This document shows, piece after piece, positions 19,196 through 25,604 of a stretch of 41,107 nucleotides of DNA (the stretch's first letter is position 1; every line of letters starts with the position of its first letter). Below the pieces are notes generated by a model. It had not been told where the DNA came from and ran no database searches. It worked only from the letters and a program-made list of their open reading frames with translations. The DNA is from JBCCCJ01 sp039029315 (GTDB taxonomy: Bacteria > Bacteroidota > Bacteroidia > J057): positions 1-41,107 of the forward strand of contig JBCCGK010000105.1 in the NCBI GenBank assembly GCA_039029315.1, read 5' to 3'. The position numbers were made by a program, and so were the translations under genes.

Positions 19196-19723
19196 ATGCT
19201 TGGACTCAAACGACATACCGTCCGCTTGCTAGAACATCAAACCACCTGGCAAGAGATCTTCCACCAAACCAGGGAGCAACTTCTTCATGCACTTGGCGAT
19301 CACGTAATGGATATTCAACATATTGGCAGTACTGCTATTCCTGGCATTCCAGCAAAACCCATTCTCGATATGGCCATGGCGATCGCACAAAAAGATGCTT
19401 TGAAAGAAATCCTGCCAACACTAGAGGCCTTGGGCTATGAATATCGGGGAGATGCGCGAGAAGATGGGGGGCATCTGTGTGTGCTGAATATCGAAGCAGA
19501 AGTTCGCAGTCAGCATCTTCATATTGTCTTACATTCTGATCCCCAATGGAAGAATTATCTCCACTTTCGTGATACCCTCCTGGCCCATCCAGAGTTGAAA
19601 GAGGAATACATGCACCTTAAACAATCCCTGGCAAGTCGATTTCCTCATGACCGCAAGGCCTATACAAGTGGAAAGCATGAGTTTATTCAGGCCGTTTTGA
19701 CAACAAAGTCTAATAGAATGTGA
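19196..19723 (+). CDS. GrpB family (UPF0157) nucleotidyltransferase-like protein
   Basis: A 175-aa protein; I use ATG 19196 (MLGLKRHTVRLLEH) because the longer frame would read through the REP cassette. HIGSTAIPGIPAKPILDMAM is the GrpB signature (GST-x-PG-x2-KP-x-D), an atypical nucleotidyltransferase active site. HLHIVLHSDPQWKNYLHFRD and YTSGKHEFIQAVL complete the domain. The physiological substrate is unknown. The upstream REP copy ends 20 bases before the start, so the promoter region may have been replaced by the REP insertion. Confidence 0.9.
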   Translation: MLGLKRHTVRLLEHQTTWQEIFHQTREQLLHALGDHVMDIQHIGSTAIPGIPAKPILDMAMAIAQKDALKEILPTLEALGYEYRGDAREDGGHLCVLNIEAEVRSQHLHIVLHSDPQWKNYLHFRDTLLAHPELKEEYMHLKQSLASRFPHDRKAYTSGKHEFIQAVLTTKSNRM

Positions 19724-19733
19724 GAGAGGAAGC

Positions 19734-20372
19734 TTAGCGAATCTTATTCTTCACAGCATTGAGCTTACCAGCAACACCTGTAGGACTTCCCAAATCTCCA
19801 CTCACCCTTCCCAAAAATGATTTCATGCAGCGATACACTTCAAAACTCCCTTTGAGCTTGGAGGTCATGTAGGCGTCATCAGTACTCAGATCGCGAATGT
19901 AGAAGTAGAAATGCCACATGCTGTTTCTGTTTCGGAACATCTTATTGGCTGTGCTAAATTTTTCAAATGCGGGAATGAGTGCTTTCGGCTCAGGTTGGCG
20001 CATTTGTTTGGGCATCAAAGCCATGTCCATGAAATATTTGTAGCCATTGTCTCGATACCAGGCCACTTCGCTAAGACTGATTAATTTGTAGGGATAAGGA
20101 TAGGACTTGAGTGCGATCTCATTGATGGTGGTATTCCCTTTTTTTGCCTGTTTGTTGACGTTGACAACAAACTCACGTCTTGCGCCCACAGCCCCATCTT
20201 CGGGATCGAGAAAATCATATCGGGGAATCAGCAGAGTATCATTGGCAAGTTCCTGTGGAACATTGAAGATGATGTCATTGACAGGTCTTTCATCTTCCAA
20301 AGACAATGAAGAAGGGAGAGATCCTCCAAGAAGGGAAAGCAAAAAAGCAGTAACAAAAGGAAGCTTAATCAT
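19734..20372 (-). CDS. Secreted protein, unknown function
   Basis: A 212-aa protein with a signal peptide (about 1-25). Visible blocks are PVNDIIFNVPQELANDTLLI, DPEDGAVGARREFVVNVNKQ, YPYPYKLISLSEVAWYRDNG and WHFYFYIRDLSTDDAYM. I recognise no domain. It converges with GrpB, with only about 10 bases between the two stop codons. Confidence 0.75.
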   Translation of the reverse strand: MIKLPFVTAFLLSLLGGSLPSSLSLEDERPVNDIIFNVPQELANDTLLIPRYDFLDPEDGAVGARREFVVNVNKQAKKGNTTINEIALKSYPYPYKLISLSEVAWYRDNGYKYFMDMALMPKQMRQPEPKALIPAFEKFSTANKMFRNRNSMWHFYFYIRDLSTDDAYMTSKLKGSFEVYRCMKSFLGRVSGDLGSPTGVAGKLNAVKNKIR

Positions 20373-20586
20373 GATGTTTGAATGTTTCTAACAGAAAGCT
20401 ACCGCTTTTTCATCCCGCAAAAAATGCAATCTTCCCGTGAGCATGACATCCTCACGATCACGATGAGTACTTAAGAATCTTATTCAGGATTTAGCCTGAT
20501 ACCGTTTTTTCAGATGCCTTGTCCCTGGCTCTTTGGCCAAATTCTTTTTGTTTTGGACTATTCTGATAAATATGCGAATTGTACTT

Positions 20587-21393
20587 CTATTGCTTCCACC
20601 AAACTGGTGGTTTGGGGCGGGGGCGATTCGGTGGAGGGAGTACCTGAGTAGGATCATCTGCGATGGGCATAGATCTTGCCTGGAATCGCCGCATCTCAAG
20701 AAGTTCACGAGCAGCAACAGGGCGTGCTTGATCGGGAGCCAACTTGCATTCCAGTTTGGAGAGAAGGGGGCGAATTTCCTGATAAGGAAAAATCACGGCT
20801 ACATGTGCGCCCTTGCTGCTCATGGGGTCATGCCAGATCAATCTGACAAATCGAATTCGAAAAAATGTCCGTGAATTTTGACCAGAAAAGCCTTCATCCA
20901 CGATCAAGTCCACAGCCTCATTCAGGCCAAACCAATCGAGCTTATCTCTGGAGATATGTCCCTCTAAGGCCTCGGATTCCAATTCTTGCCATTCGATCAA
21001 ATCGTACACAAGATCGAAGAAGTCATATCGCTTGAGTAGATCTCCGGGATGCCGTCCTTTGATTTCTCCTTTCCTCAAAGCTTCCACCAAATGCATCACA
21101 ATGCCTTCATCCATCGGGAGGTCCCGGTCTGGATGCGTAGCATTCCACAACGGCCAATTTCCCTGCTCGGATAGCGGAATTCTTAGAAGAGTCATATGCC
21201 GGAATACATCTCTGGAGGATTTGGCCGAATGGCCGGACTTTTTGACTGGTCGAGGGGCCTTTTCGAGATAAATATGATCTACTTTCAAACTATCTGGTTT
21301 GGGCTGTCCCAGACAGACAGAAAAAAGAAATACCAGAAATGCTGGAAGGAGGAATAGAACACGAAACAGGCGATAGTGATAAATGATGTCCAC
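20587..21393 (-). CDS. GldN-like exported protein
   Basis: A 268-aa exported protein (signal about 10-29). It shows the layout of GldN, a T9SS ring/motor-associated component: DVFRHMTLLRIPLSEQGNWP near the start (compare the GldN 'vWR.IDLRE..N.P' block), a middle part PMDEGIVMHLVEALRKGEIK, and a C-terminal RTFFRIRFVRLIWHDPMSSK then VIFPYQEIRPLLSKLEC (compare the GldN IIGIAP...WVYFP block). It ends in a Pro-rich basic tail. It stands alone and not beside gldKLM, so it is either a paralog or a relocated copy. Family assignment is by eye and moderate. Confidence 0.55.
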   Translation of the reverse strand: MDIIYHYRLFRVLFLLPAFLVFLFSVCLGQPKPDSLKVDHIYLEKAPRPVKKSGHSAKSSRDVFRHMTLLRIPLSEQGNWPLWNATHPDRDLPMDEGIVMHLVEALRKGEIKGRHPGDLLKRYDFFDLVYDLIEWQELESEALEGHISRDKLDWFGLNEAVDLIVDEGFSGQNSRTFFRIRFVRLIWHDPMSSKGAHVAVIFPYQEIRPLLSKLECKLAPDQARPVAARELLEMRRFQARSMPIADDPTQVLPPPNRPRPKPPVWWKQ

Positions 21394-21610
21394 GTTAGGT
21401 AGAATTGATGTTCAGTCGGTGCTTGAATTCGATACAACTAATATGCCTCCCTCCCCTACTTAACCCAAATCATGAATCAAAAAGAATCAATGGAACATGT
21501 CTGGCACAAAAAGTACAAGAGAAAGCCGTCTACCTGTCCATGAAAAGAGTATAATTGATCGTCTTTCTTTGAGGCCCAGTTACCCAGGAAGAAGCTGAAT
21601 GGACAGATTC

Positions 21611-22573
21611 TTATTTAAAGATGACTCTGGTCGCCCCATTTCCATACTTCGCGGGATCTGCCTGCAAAAATGTTTTGACATGTGGACTGGACTTGAGTCG
21701 TTGATGTACCTCTGCTTTCAGTCTGCCTACCCCGATTCCGTGAATCAGAATCATGCCTGCATAATTCTTCGAGATGGCATCTGCCAACGCTTGCTCCAGA
21801 TGTTGGAGTTGAGCCTGGAGCATGTCAGAAGGAGCTAATTCATGAGGTCGTTTGACCAACTTTTCAATGTGAAGATCAATTTCTGGTTCCTCTCGCGGCA
21901 CAACAGTATCTGCTTGTTGAACCTGTTTTAAGGTTGTTTCTGGAATGTCAGCAACTTCCTGAAGTTGTTTGCTCTCTCGAAGCGAAAATACCCAGCCTTC
22001 TTCCTCCAGAGAGGGGAGAAATTTCGGCCTTGTGCTTAATTGATTTTTGTTCCAGGCCAGCTCTTTGGTTAAAGGCTGATGAGGATGCCCTTTTCCTGAG
22101 ATAAAAGAGAGGGCTTGAAAATAAAAAGATTTGATCTGATTCAATTCAGATTTGGGCAATGAGAACAAAAATTCACCAGAACCACTCGCCAATTTTCCGC
22201 TGCTCATTCCCTGATACTTTCCTCTCAACCGGATAAAGCAGGTGTATAAAATAGTGGCCGGCTCAGGATTGAATAAGTGGAGACCATAGGTATCATCTTC
22301 TTTTCTAATTACAATCATACTTAGATCAAGAAGGGACACGCCAAGTTGTTGAATGGTTTGAGCATGTTTGCTTTCCAGTTTTTCCCGATCATCCCTTCCA
22401 CCAAGATAGTTGAATTCAGATCCGTCTACAGGGACGATTTCACTGATATGGACATCTATAGAAAAATCATCCCCAGTATCCACCTCTACATGTTTTTGAT
22501 CAATCAGGCGAACAATCACCCCTTCTCCTGTTTCATGAAGCAAGCGGACACGTTGACCAACACGATATTGCAT
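21611..22573 (-). CDS. DUF2027/Smr-domain protein
   Basis: I place the start at ATG 22571-22573 (MQYRVGQRVRLLHETGEG), the usual start of this Bacteroidota family, giving 320 aa. The N-terminal ~70 residues form an SH3-like DUF2027 barrel, and a middle beta-rich domain includes the LEEEGWVFSLRESKQ region. The Smr domain occupies the last ~90 residues: EIDLHIEKLVKRPHELAPSD, AISKNYAGMILIHGIGVGRLK and YGNGATRVIFK. Smr domains are nucleases/nucleic-acid binders, some acting on stalled ribosomes or mRNA. It is divergent from the tRNA-array leader. Confidence 0.85.
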   Translation of the reverse strand: MQYRVGQRVRLLHETGEGVIVRLIDQKHVEVDTGDDFSIDVHISEIVPVDGSEFNYLGGRDDREKLESKHAQTIQQLGVSLLDLSMIVIRKEDDTYGLHLFNPEPATILYTCFIRLRGKYQGMSSGKLASGSGEFLFSLPKSELNQIKSFYFQALSFISGKGHPHQPLTKELAWNKNQLSTRPKFLPSLEEEGWVFSLRESKQLQEVADIPETTLKQVQQADTVVPREEPEIDLHIEKLVKRPHELAPSDMLQAQLQHLEQALADAISKNYAGMILIHGIGVGRLKAEVHQRLKSSPHVKTFLQADPAKYGNGATRVIFK

Positions 22574-22644
22574 AAGTTTTCTGTCTTTGGTGCGAAAGTA
22601 CGCATCATTTTCAAAAAAGAATAAACCGTTCATGATGTCAAAAT

Positions 22645-22699
22645 AACCGTTCGAACAGCGATAATGACAGTTCGCGCATTACGGGAGACAGTTCGTGCA
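22645..22699 (+). promoter_or_regulatory. Three GTTCG direct repeats at 21-bp spacing
   Basis: AACCGTTCGAACA (22645), GACAGTTCGCGCA (22666) and GACAGTTCGTGCA (22687) start exactly 21 bp apart, two helical turns. The last two differ at a single base. They lie just upstream of the leader promoter and between divergent genes, so they look like binding sites for a regulator acting on the array leader, the Smr gene, or both. Confidence 0.55.
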
Positions 22700-22730
22700 A
22701 TTTCTCGAAACTATTTCGAAACTTTTCCAG

Positions 22731-22738
22731 TATATTTG
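22731..22738 (+). promoter_or_regulatory. -7 promoter box of the tRNA-array leader
   Basis: TATATTTG fits the Bacteroidota TAnnTTTG consensus and points toward the leader ORF. Transcription should begin near 22745, leaving a leader of about 38 bases before the ATG at 22784. The -33 element is weak. Confidence 0.6.
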
Positions 22739-22783
22739 TACAAGAAACCAAAAAAACAGTAAACCTTTTAATTTAAAGAAATC

Positions 22784-22909
22784 ATGTTATCACTCCATCA
22801 AAAATATTGTGCCTCGCTCTTTAGTAGCTTGAGAACAATAATACCGATGGTGATTGATGGTCGTAATGATGAGGGTTTGCCTGTCGGGCGTGTCAAACGG
22901 CGAAGATGA
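22784..22909 (+). CDS. 41-aa leader peptide sampling almost every amino acid
   Basis: A short ORF (ATG 22784, TGA 22907-22909) between a promoter box and a transcription terminator. Its residues run M, LSLHQKYCAS, LFSSLRTIIP, MVIDGRNDEG, LPVGRVKRRR. The first 31 codons use 19 of 20 amino acids (all except Trp), and multi-isoacceptor residues are sampled through different codons: Leu TTA/CTC/TTG, Ser TCA/TCG/AGT/AGC, Arg AGA/CGT, Ile ATA/ATT. Codons 34-36 form the 5' arm of an antiterminator. This is leader-peptide attenuator geometry without the usual run of one amino acid. I infer that it senses shortage of any of many charged tRNAs. That it is translated is not shown. Confidence 0.6.
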   Translation: MLSLHQKYCASLFSSLRTIIPMVIDGRNDEGLPVGRVKRRR

Positions 22910-22943
22910 TGCTGTAGCTTAATCTTCTACCCAATGCGCCCGA
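22884..22943 (+). promoter_or_regulatory. Antiterminator stem of the leader attenuator
   Basis: TCGGGCGTGT (22884-22893) pairs with ATGCGCCCGA (22934-22943): 10 bp with two G-U pairs, seven consecutive Watson-Crick pairs. It encloses a smaller hairpin GAAGAT/ATCTTC (22902-22907 with 22922-22927) that overlaps the leader stop codon. Its 3' arm shares bases 22938-22943 with the terminator, so the two structures exclude each other. Confidence 0.6.
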
Positions 22944-22967
22944 ACGATCATAAGTTCGGGCTTTTTT
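22938..22967 (+). terminator. Intrinsic terminator of the array leader
   Basis: GCCCGAAC (22938-22945), an 8-base loop, GTTCGGGC (22954-22961) and six Ts (22962-22967) make a canonical rho-independent terminator. A ribosome that finishes the leader ORF would cover the antiterminator region and let this hairpin form. Confidence 0.85.
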
Positions 22968-23463
22968 ATTGGCCGTACTTTCTAAAGGGTTGGGGCAAAT
23001 TCATCAGAAATCATTGATTACAAATCTCTTAAAGCCTATGATTGAACAATCATAGCAGGGAGAATCATGTCTTTCCATCTGGATACGTCACTCAGAAAAT
23101 AAATTCTGATTGCTGCTGGGACAGATGAGTCCGAAAGAAAACGCAAGCGTTACCTTGCGAAGGGGAAAGCCATGGGAAGGCGTAGAGAGTAGATCGAAAA
23201 GATATGGCAGATGAGAACATCTGAAAGGGATTTGTTATGATTATTCAAAAAAAAGGCAAATAGATGTATATGTGAGATTGATTTTTTCTGAACAAAACCT
23301 ATATAAATATCATCATAAATCTACCAGAAAAAACAAGCCATAAAAACATACACAAACGATTAATGATCATTTGATCAAGTTCTTTTGAGGGGTGTAAGTG
23401 AGCCGGGGGGCTCAGGTTCCCTGGCCATCTTTAGACAACAATTTGACATTGACATAAATATCC
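22968..23463 (+). ncRNA. Candidate structured non-coding leader before the tRNA array
   Basis: No credible ORF occurs in these 496 bases. Several local hairpins are visible: a perfect 8-bp stem with a GAAC loop at 23036-23055, a 6-bp stem at 23092-23109, AACG/CGTT and CCTT/AAGG mini-hairpins within about 23145-23172, a perfect 6-bp stem with an AGAA loop at 23208-23223, and GAGCC/GGCTC near 23400. An AT-rich stretch (23225-23360) may hold a second promoter. It would be transcribed only on read-through of the attenuator. Large ornate RNAs such as ROOL and GOLLD sit beside tRNA clusters elsewhere, but I cannot match this to either. Confidence 0.35.
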
Positions 23464-23537
23464 GGGCATTTGGCGCTGAACGGCTAGGCACCTGACTGTC
23501 TATCAGGGAGATGCGGGTTCGAATCCCGTAATGCCCG
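23464..23537 (+). tRNA. tRNA-Asp(GTC), atypical
   Basis: The acceptor GGGCATT pairs with AATGCCC and the discriminator is G, right for Asp. The anticodon stem CCTGA/TCAGG holds loop CTGTCTA. Two oddities are a U at position 37, where bacteria nearly always have a purine, and a D stem with only about two pairs. Confidence 0.8.
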
Positions 23538-23576
23538 CGAGGAAGGTATGTGCAGTAGGCAAGGAGGAGATTCCCT

Positions 23577-23604
23577 CCTGACATCGAGTCAGGACAAGTT
23601 TTTT
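23577..23604 (+). terminator. Terminator-like hairpin between the first two tRNAs
   Basis: TCCTGAC (23576-23582) pairs with GTCAGGA (23588-23594) over a 5-base loop, followed after CAAG by six Ts (23599-23604). An alternative stem AGGAGG/CCTCCT (23562-23567 with 23574-23579) competes for the 5' arm, so this may be a second conditional stop. Confidence 0.5.
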
Positions 23605-23629
23605 GACGTATTGATTTTTGGGCACAAGT

Positions 23630-23713
23630 GGTGTCGTAGCTTAATGGACTAAAAGCGTTCGAAAGCTGTATCACAACCTTCGGAAGATGCGGGTTCGAGT
23701 CCCGTCGACACCT
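23630..23713 (+). tRNA. tRNA-like gene with an oversized anticodon-region loop, isotype undetermined
   Basis: The acceptor GGTGTCG/CGACACC, D arm GCTT/AAGC and T arm GCGGG-TTCGAGT-CCCGT are perfect. Between them, TTCGA (27-31) pairs with TCGGA (one G-U), but the loop is 17 nt instead of 7, giving 84 nt in total. It does not fold as a class II tRNA. Either ~10 extra bases interrupt the loop, intron-like, or the gene has another role. Discriminator U. Confidence 0.6.
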
Positions 23714-23718
23714 CAACC

Positions 23719-23789
23719 GGGTCTGTAGCTCAATGGGAGAGCGGCTGTCTGTTAAACAGACGATGGGGGTTCAATTCCCTCCTGACCCG
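23719..23789 (+). tRNA. tRNA-Asn(GTT)
   Basis: The acceptor GGGTCTG/CTGACCC has one T-T mismatch. The anticodon loop is CTGTTAA in stem GCTGT/ACAGA, the T loop TTCAATT, the discriminator G. CCA is encoded at 23790-23792. Confidence 0.9.
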
Positions 23790-23795
23790 CCACAT

Positions 23796-23869
23796 GCCTC
23801 ACAAGCAGAATTGGTCATTGCACCTGTCTTGTAAACAGGAGGTTGGGGGTTCGAATCCCTCGTGAGGCC
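23796..23869 (+). tRNA. tRNA-Thr(TGT)
   Basis: The acceptor GCCTCAC/GTGAGGC is perfect. The anticodon stem CCTGT/ACAGG holds loop CTTGTAA. The T arm is GGGGG-TTCGAAT-CCCTC. Positions 8-9 are AA, not the usual U8, and the discriminator is C, which is unusual. Confidence 0.88.
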
Positions 23870-23928
23870 CAACGAACAGATCCCATGTCCGCTTATGTGG
23901 AGTATGTAGAAATCTCTCCACGCCTATC

Positions 23929-24001
23929 GGGTCCGTAGCCAAAGGGTGAAGGCATCTACCTTATACGTAGAAGAGTGCAGGTTCGATTCCTGCCGGACCT
24001 A
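23929..24001 (+). tRNA. tRNA-Ile(TAT)
   Basis: The acceptor GGGTCCG pairs with CGGACCT (one G-U). The stem TCTAC/GTAGA holds loop CTTATAC, anticodon UAU, which reads AUA directly instead of the usual lysidine-modified CAU. The D stem has 3 bp; discriminator A. AUA occurs twice in a row in the leader ORF. Confidence 0.88.
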
Positions 24002-24053
24002 CAGCGGGAAATGAAAAATAGTTCCTGTAAAAGATAAACGGAATGAATAAAAT

Positions 24054-24127
24054 GGCTTTGTAGCTCAGTGGCGTAGAGCACTTGTTTGAAGCACAAGGTG
24101 TCGTAGGTTCGATTCCTGCCAAAGCCA
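24054..24127 (+). tRNA. tRNA-Phe(GAA)
   Basis: The acceptor GGCTTTG/CAAAGCC is perfect, the D arm GCTC/GAGC is canonical, the anticodon stem CTTGT/ACAAG holds loop TTGAAGC, and the T loop is TTCGATT. Discriminator A. Confidence 0.92.
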
Positions 24128-24146
24128 CCTTTTTCGGTACTTCATT

Positions 24147-24220
24147 AGATCTGTGGCCAAATGGTTGAAGGCACCTGTCTGATACACAGGAGATTGAAGG
24201 TTCGATTCCTTCCAGATCTA
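24147..24220 (+). tRNA. tRNA-Ile(GAT)
   Basis: The acceptor AGATCTG/CAGATCT is perfect. The stem CCTGT/ACAGG holds loop CTGATAC. The T arm is GAAGG-TTCGATT-CCTTC; discriminator A. Confidence 0.92.
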
Positions 24221-24255
24221 CAGGATGAGAGGGTGTTCATGTCATCACATATGTT

Positions 24256-24328
24256 GGGCCTGTGGCAGAACGGCTACATGTGCTGGATTGCAACTCCAGA
24301 GACGGGGGTTCGATTCCCTCCAGGCCCT
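24256..24328 (+). tRNA. tRNA-Cys(GCA)
   Basis: The acceptor GGGCCTG/CAGGCCC is perfect. The stem CTGGA/TCCAG holds loop TTGCAAC. Discriminator U, the expected Cys identity base. D arm GGC is short. Confidence 0.92.
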
Positions 24329-24376
24329 CAACAACCCTCCAGAGGATCATAAGTGTTCCTGATCCTTGTTTCATCC

Positions 24377-24449
24377 GGTCCCGTCGTCTAGTGGCCTAGG
24401 ACATCACTCTTTCACAGTGAAGACGAGGGTTCAATTCCCTTCGGGACTG
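24377..24449 (+). tRNA. tRNA-Glu(TTC)
   Basis: The acceptor GGTCCCG pairs with CGGGACT (one G-U). The stem TCACT/AGTGA holds loop CTTTCAC. The D arm starts GTCTAG. Discriminator G with CCA encoded at 24450-24452. The acceptor 3' strand and D arm recur in the Val(TAC) gene at 25605. Confidence 0.93.
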
Positions 24450-24482
24450 CCAGTCAGAACACAGGACAACATAAGGTCGCCT

Positions 24483-24515
24483 AGGGGGAACCTGGACATG
24501 AGAAGAATTCCCCCT
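24483..24515 (+). other. Hairpin in a 187-base tRNA spacer
   Basis: AGGGGGAA (24483-24490) pairs perfectly with TTCCCCCT (24508-24515) over a 17-base loop. The rest of the spacer (24453-24639) holds no tRNA and no convincing ORF. Confidence 0.4.
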
Positions 24516-24639
24516 TACACCTCTTCTATTGGTCAAACGAGACGAGGGGAAGTATGTGAGTGAATGATGAACGGGAAGGGAATCTGTGTAATAGATGGAC
24601 AGACAACAGACGATGGCTGACAAAGACTACAACAGAAAT

Positions 24640-24713
24640 GGGCGAGTGGCTCAATTGGCGAGAGCACCTGTTTTGCACGCAGGAGGTTGCGGGTTCAAGT
24701 CCCGCCTTGTCCA
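24640..24713 (+). tRNA. tRNA-Ala(TGC)
   Basis: The acceptor GGGCGAG pairs with CTTGTCC using G-U pairs. The stem CCTGT/GCAGG holds loop TTTGCAC. The T arm is GCGGG-TTCAAGT-CCCGC. Discriminator A with CCA encoded at 24714-24716. The usual Ala G3-U70 is present (G3 opposite T). Confidence 0.93.
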
Positions 24714-24745
24714 CCAAAGAATATCTAATAAACAAAATCCATCAT

Positions 24746-24827
24746 GCGGGTGCGCCGGAGTTGGAGAGCCGGGGCGGTCTGTAAAACCGTTGCTTTGGCT
24801 GAGTAGGTTCGAATCCTACCACCCGTA
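24746..24827 (+). tRNA. tRNA-Tyr(GTA), class II
   Basis: The acceptor GCGGGTG pairs with CACCCGT (one G-U). The stem GCGGT/ACCGT holds loop CTGTAAA. A long variable arm follows, as is normal for bacterial Tyr. Discriminator A. Length 82. Confidence 0.92.
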
Positions 24828-24884
24828 CAAAAGAATTGGAACTTGTTGAAGGGAGATATTAAGTAAGGGGACACATTTATTTGT

Positions 24885-24964
24885 GAAGGATATAGTGGGC
24901 ATTGGGGAAAAAAGGGAGAACTCTTACCAATCAAGCCATTATATCCCCTATTTCCCTTATACCC
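24885..24964 (+). repeat. Spacer repeat, copy 1
   Basis: This spacer starts GAAGGATATA (24885-24894) and ends CTATTTCCCTTATACCC (24948-24964); both ends recur in the spacer at 27431-27518. Here GGATATA (24888-24894) can pair with TATATCC (24940-24946). The flanking spacer 24828-25029 has no tRNA. Confidence 0.5.
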
Positions 24965-25029
24965 AAAATCAAAACTAATATTGTCCATCTACTTATGTGA
25001 AGGGATTATGTATGCTCAACAACTCAACT

Positions 25030-25104
25030 GGGGATGTGGCCCAATCGGCAGAGGCAACTGGCTTAAAATCAGTTCAGGTGCAGGTTCGAATCCTGCCATC
25101 CCTA
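25030..25104 (+). tRNA. tRNA-Leu(TAA) with a short, class I variable loop
   Basis: The acceptor GGGGATG pairs with CATCCCT (one G-U). The stem ACTGG/TCAGT holds loop CTTAAAA. The T arm is GCAGG-TTCGAAT-CCTGC; discriminator A, the main LeuRS identity base. Only six bases (TCAGGT) lie between anticodon and T stems, where bacterial Leu tRNAs carry a long arm. Length 75. Confidence 0.85.
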
Positions 25105-25164
25105 CACATGGGTATCAATGAGAAAGAATAATTTCTTCCCGAGGCGAATATCCAATGTGTTTAT

Positions 25165-25237
25165 TGGTCCGAAGTCCAACTGGCCGGGCACCTGACTTTT
25201 AATCAGGGAGCTGTGGGTTCGAGTCCCACCGGACCAA
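25165..25237 (+). tRNA. tRNA-Lys(TTT)
   Basis: The acceptor TGGTCCG/CGGACCA is perfect. The stem CCTGA/TCAGG holds loop CTTTTAA. T loop TTCGAGT; discriminator A. Nearly identical to the next gene, including flanks. Confidence 0.92.
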
Positions 25238-25303
25238 CACAGAAGTGCGGAGTATGAATGGAACATATTTTCTGCTCACTCACGAATAAGTTTCAATGCG
25301 TAT

Positions 25304-25376
25304 TGGTCCGAAGTCCAACTGGCCGGGCACCTGACTCTTAATCAGGGAGCTGTGGGTTCGAATCCCACCGGACCAA
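25304..25376 (+). tRNA. tRNA-Lys(CTT), tandem duplicate
   Basis: Differs from the Lys(TTT) gene at 25165 only at position 34 (T to C) and one T-loop base. Both are followed by ACACAGAAGTGC, so the duplication unit extends past the gene. A single base change has split one tRNA into two isoacceptors. Confidence 0.92.
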
Positions 25377-25442
25377 CACAGAAGTGCCGGATCGAGAGAA
25401 GGAATGCTTTTCTCTTGCCCAGATCCTTTACCCTTCACATAT

Positions 25443-25517
25443 CTTGGGGCGGAGCAGCAAGGAGTGCTCGCTTGCCTTGGACGCAAGAGATCGCAGGTTC
25501 AAATCCTGCTCCCAAGA
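25443..25517 (+). tRNA. tRNA-Pro(TGG)
   Basis: The acceptor CTTGGGG pairs with TCCCAAG; C1-G72 is typical of bacterial Pro. D stem GAGC/GCTC; stem CTTGC/GCAAG holds loop CTTGGAC. Discriminator A. Confidence 0.92.
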
Positions 25518-25604
25518 CAAATAATATACCAAGGAGGCAGAGTGTATCGAGTCCAGAATACAGCCAGTATTCAGACTTCATCTCTCAAACCTCACAACGA
25601 TTCT

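Noticed and set aside
23127..23150. Hammerhead-ribozyme-like string GATGAGTCCGAAAG
   Set aside because: The core reads CAGATGA, not CUGAUGA, and stem II has no 3' strand before the GAAA, so the three-way junction cannot form.
24435..25600. Many ORFs of 60-100 aa on both strands across the tRNA region
   Set aside because: They run through tRNA genes and translate T-arm and D-arm sequence (for example repeated GGFESRL-like strings), so they are shadows.
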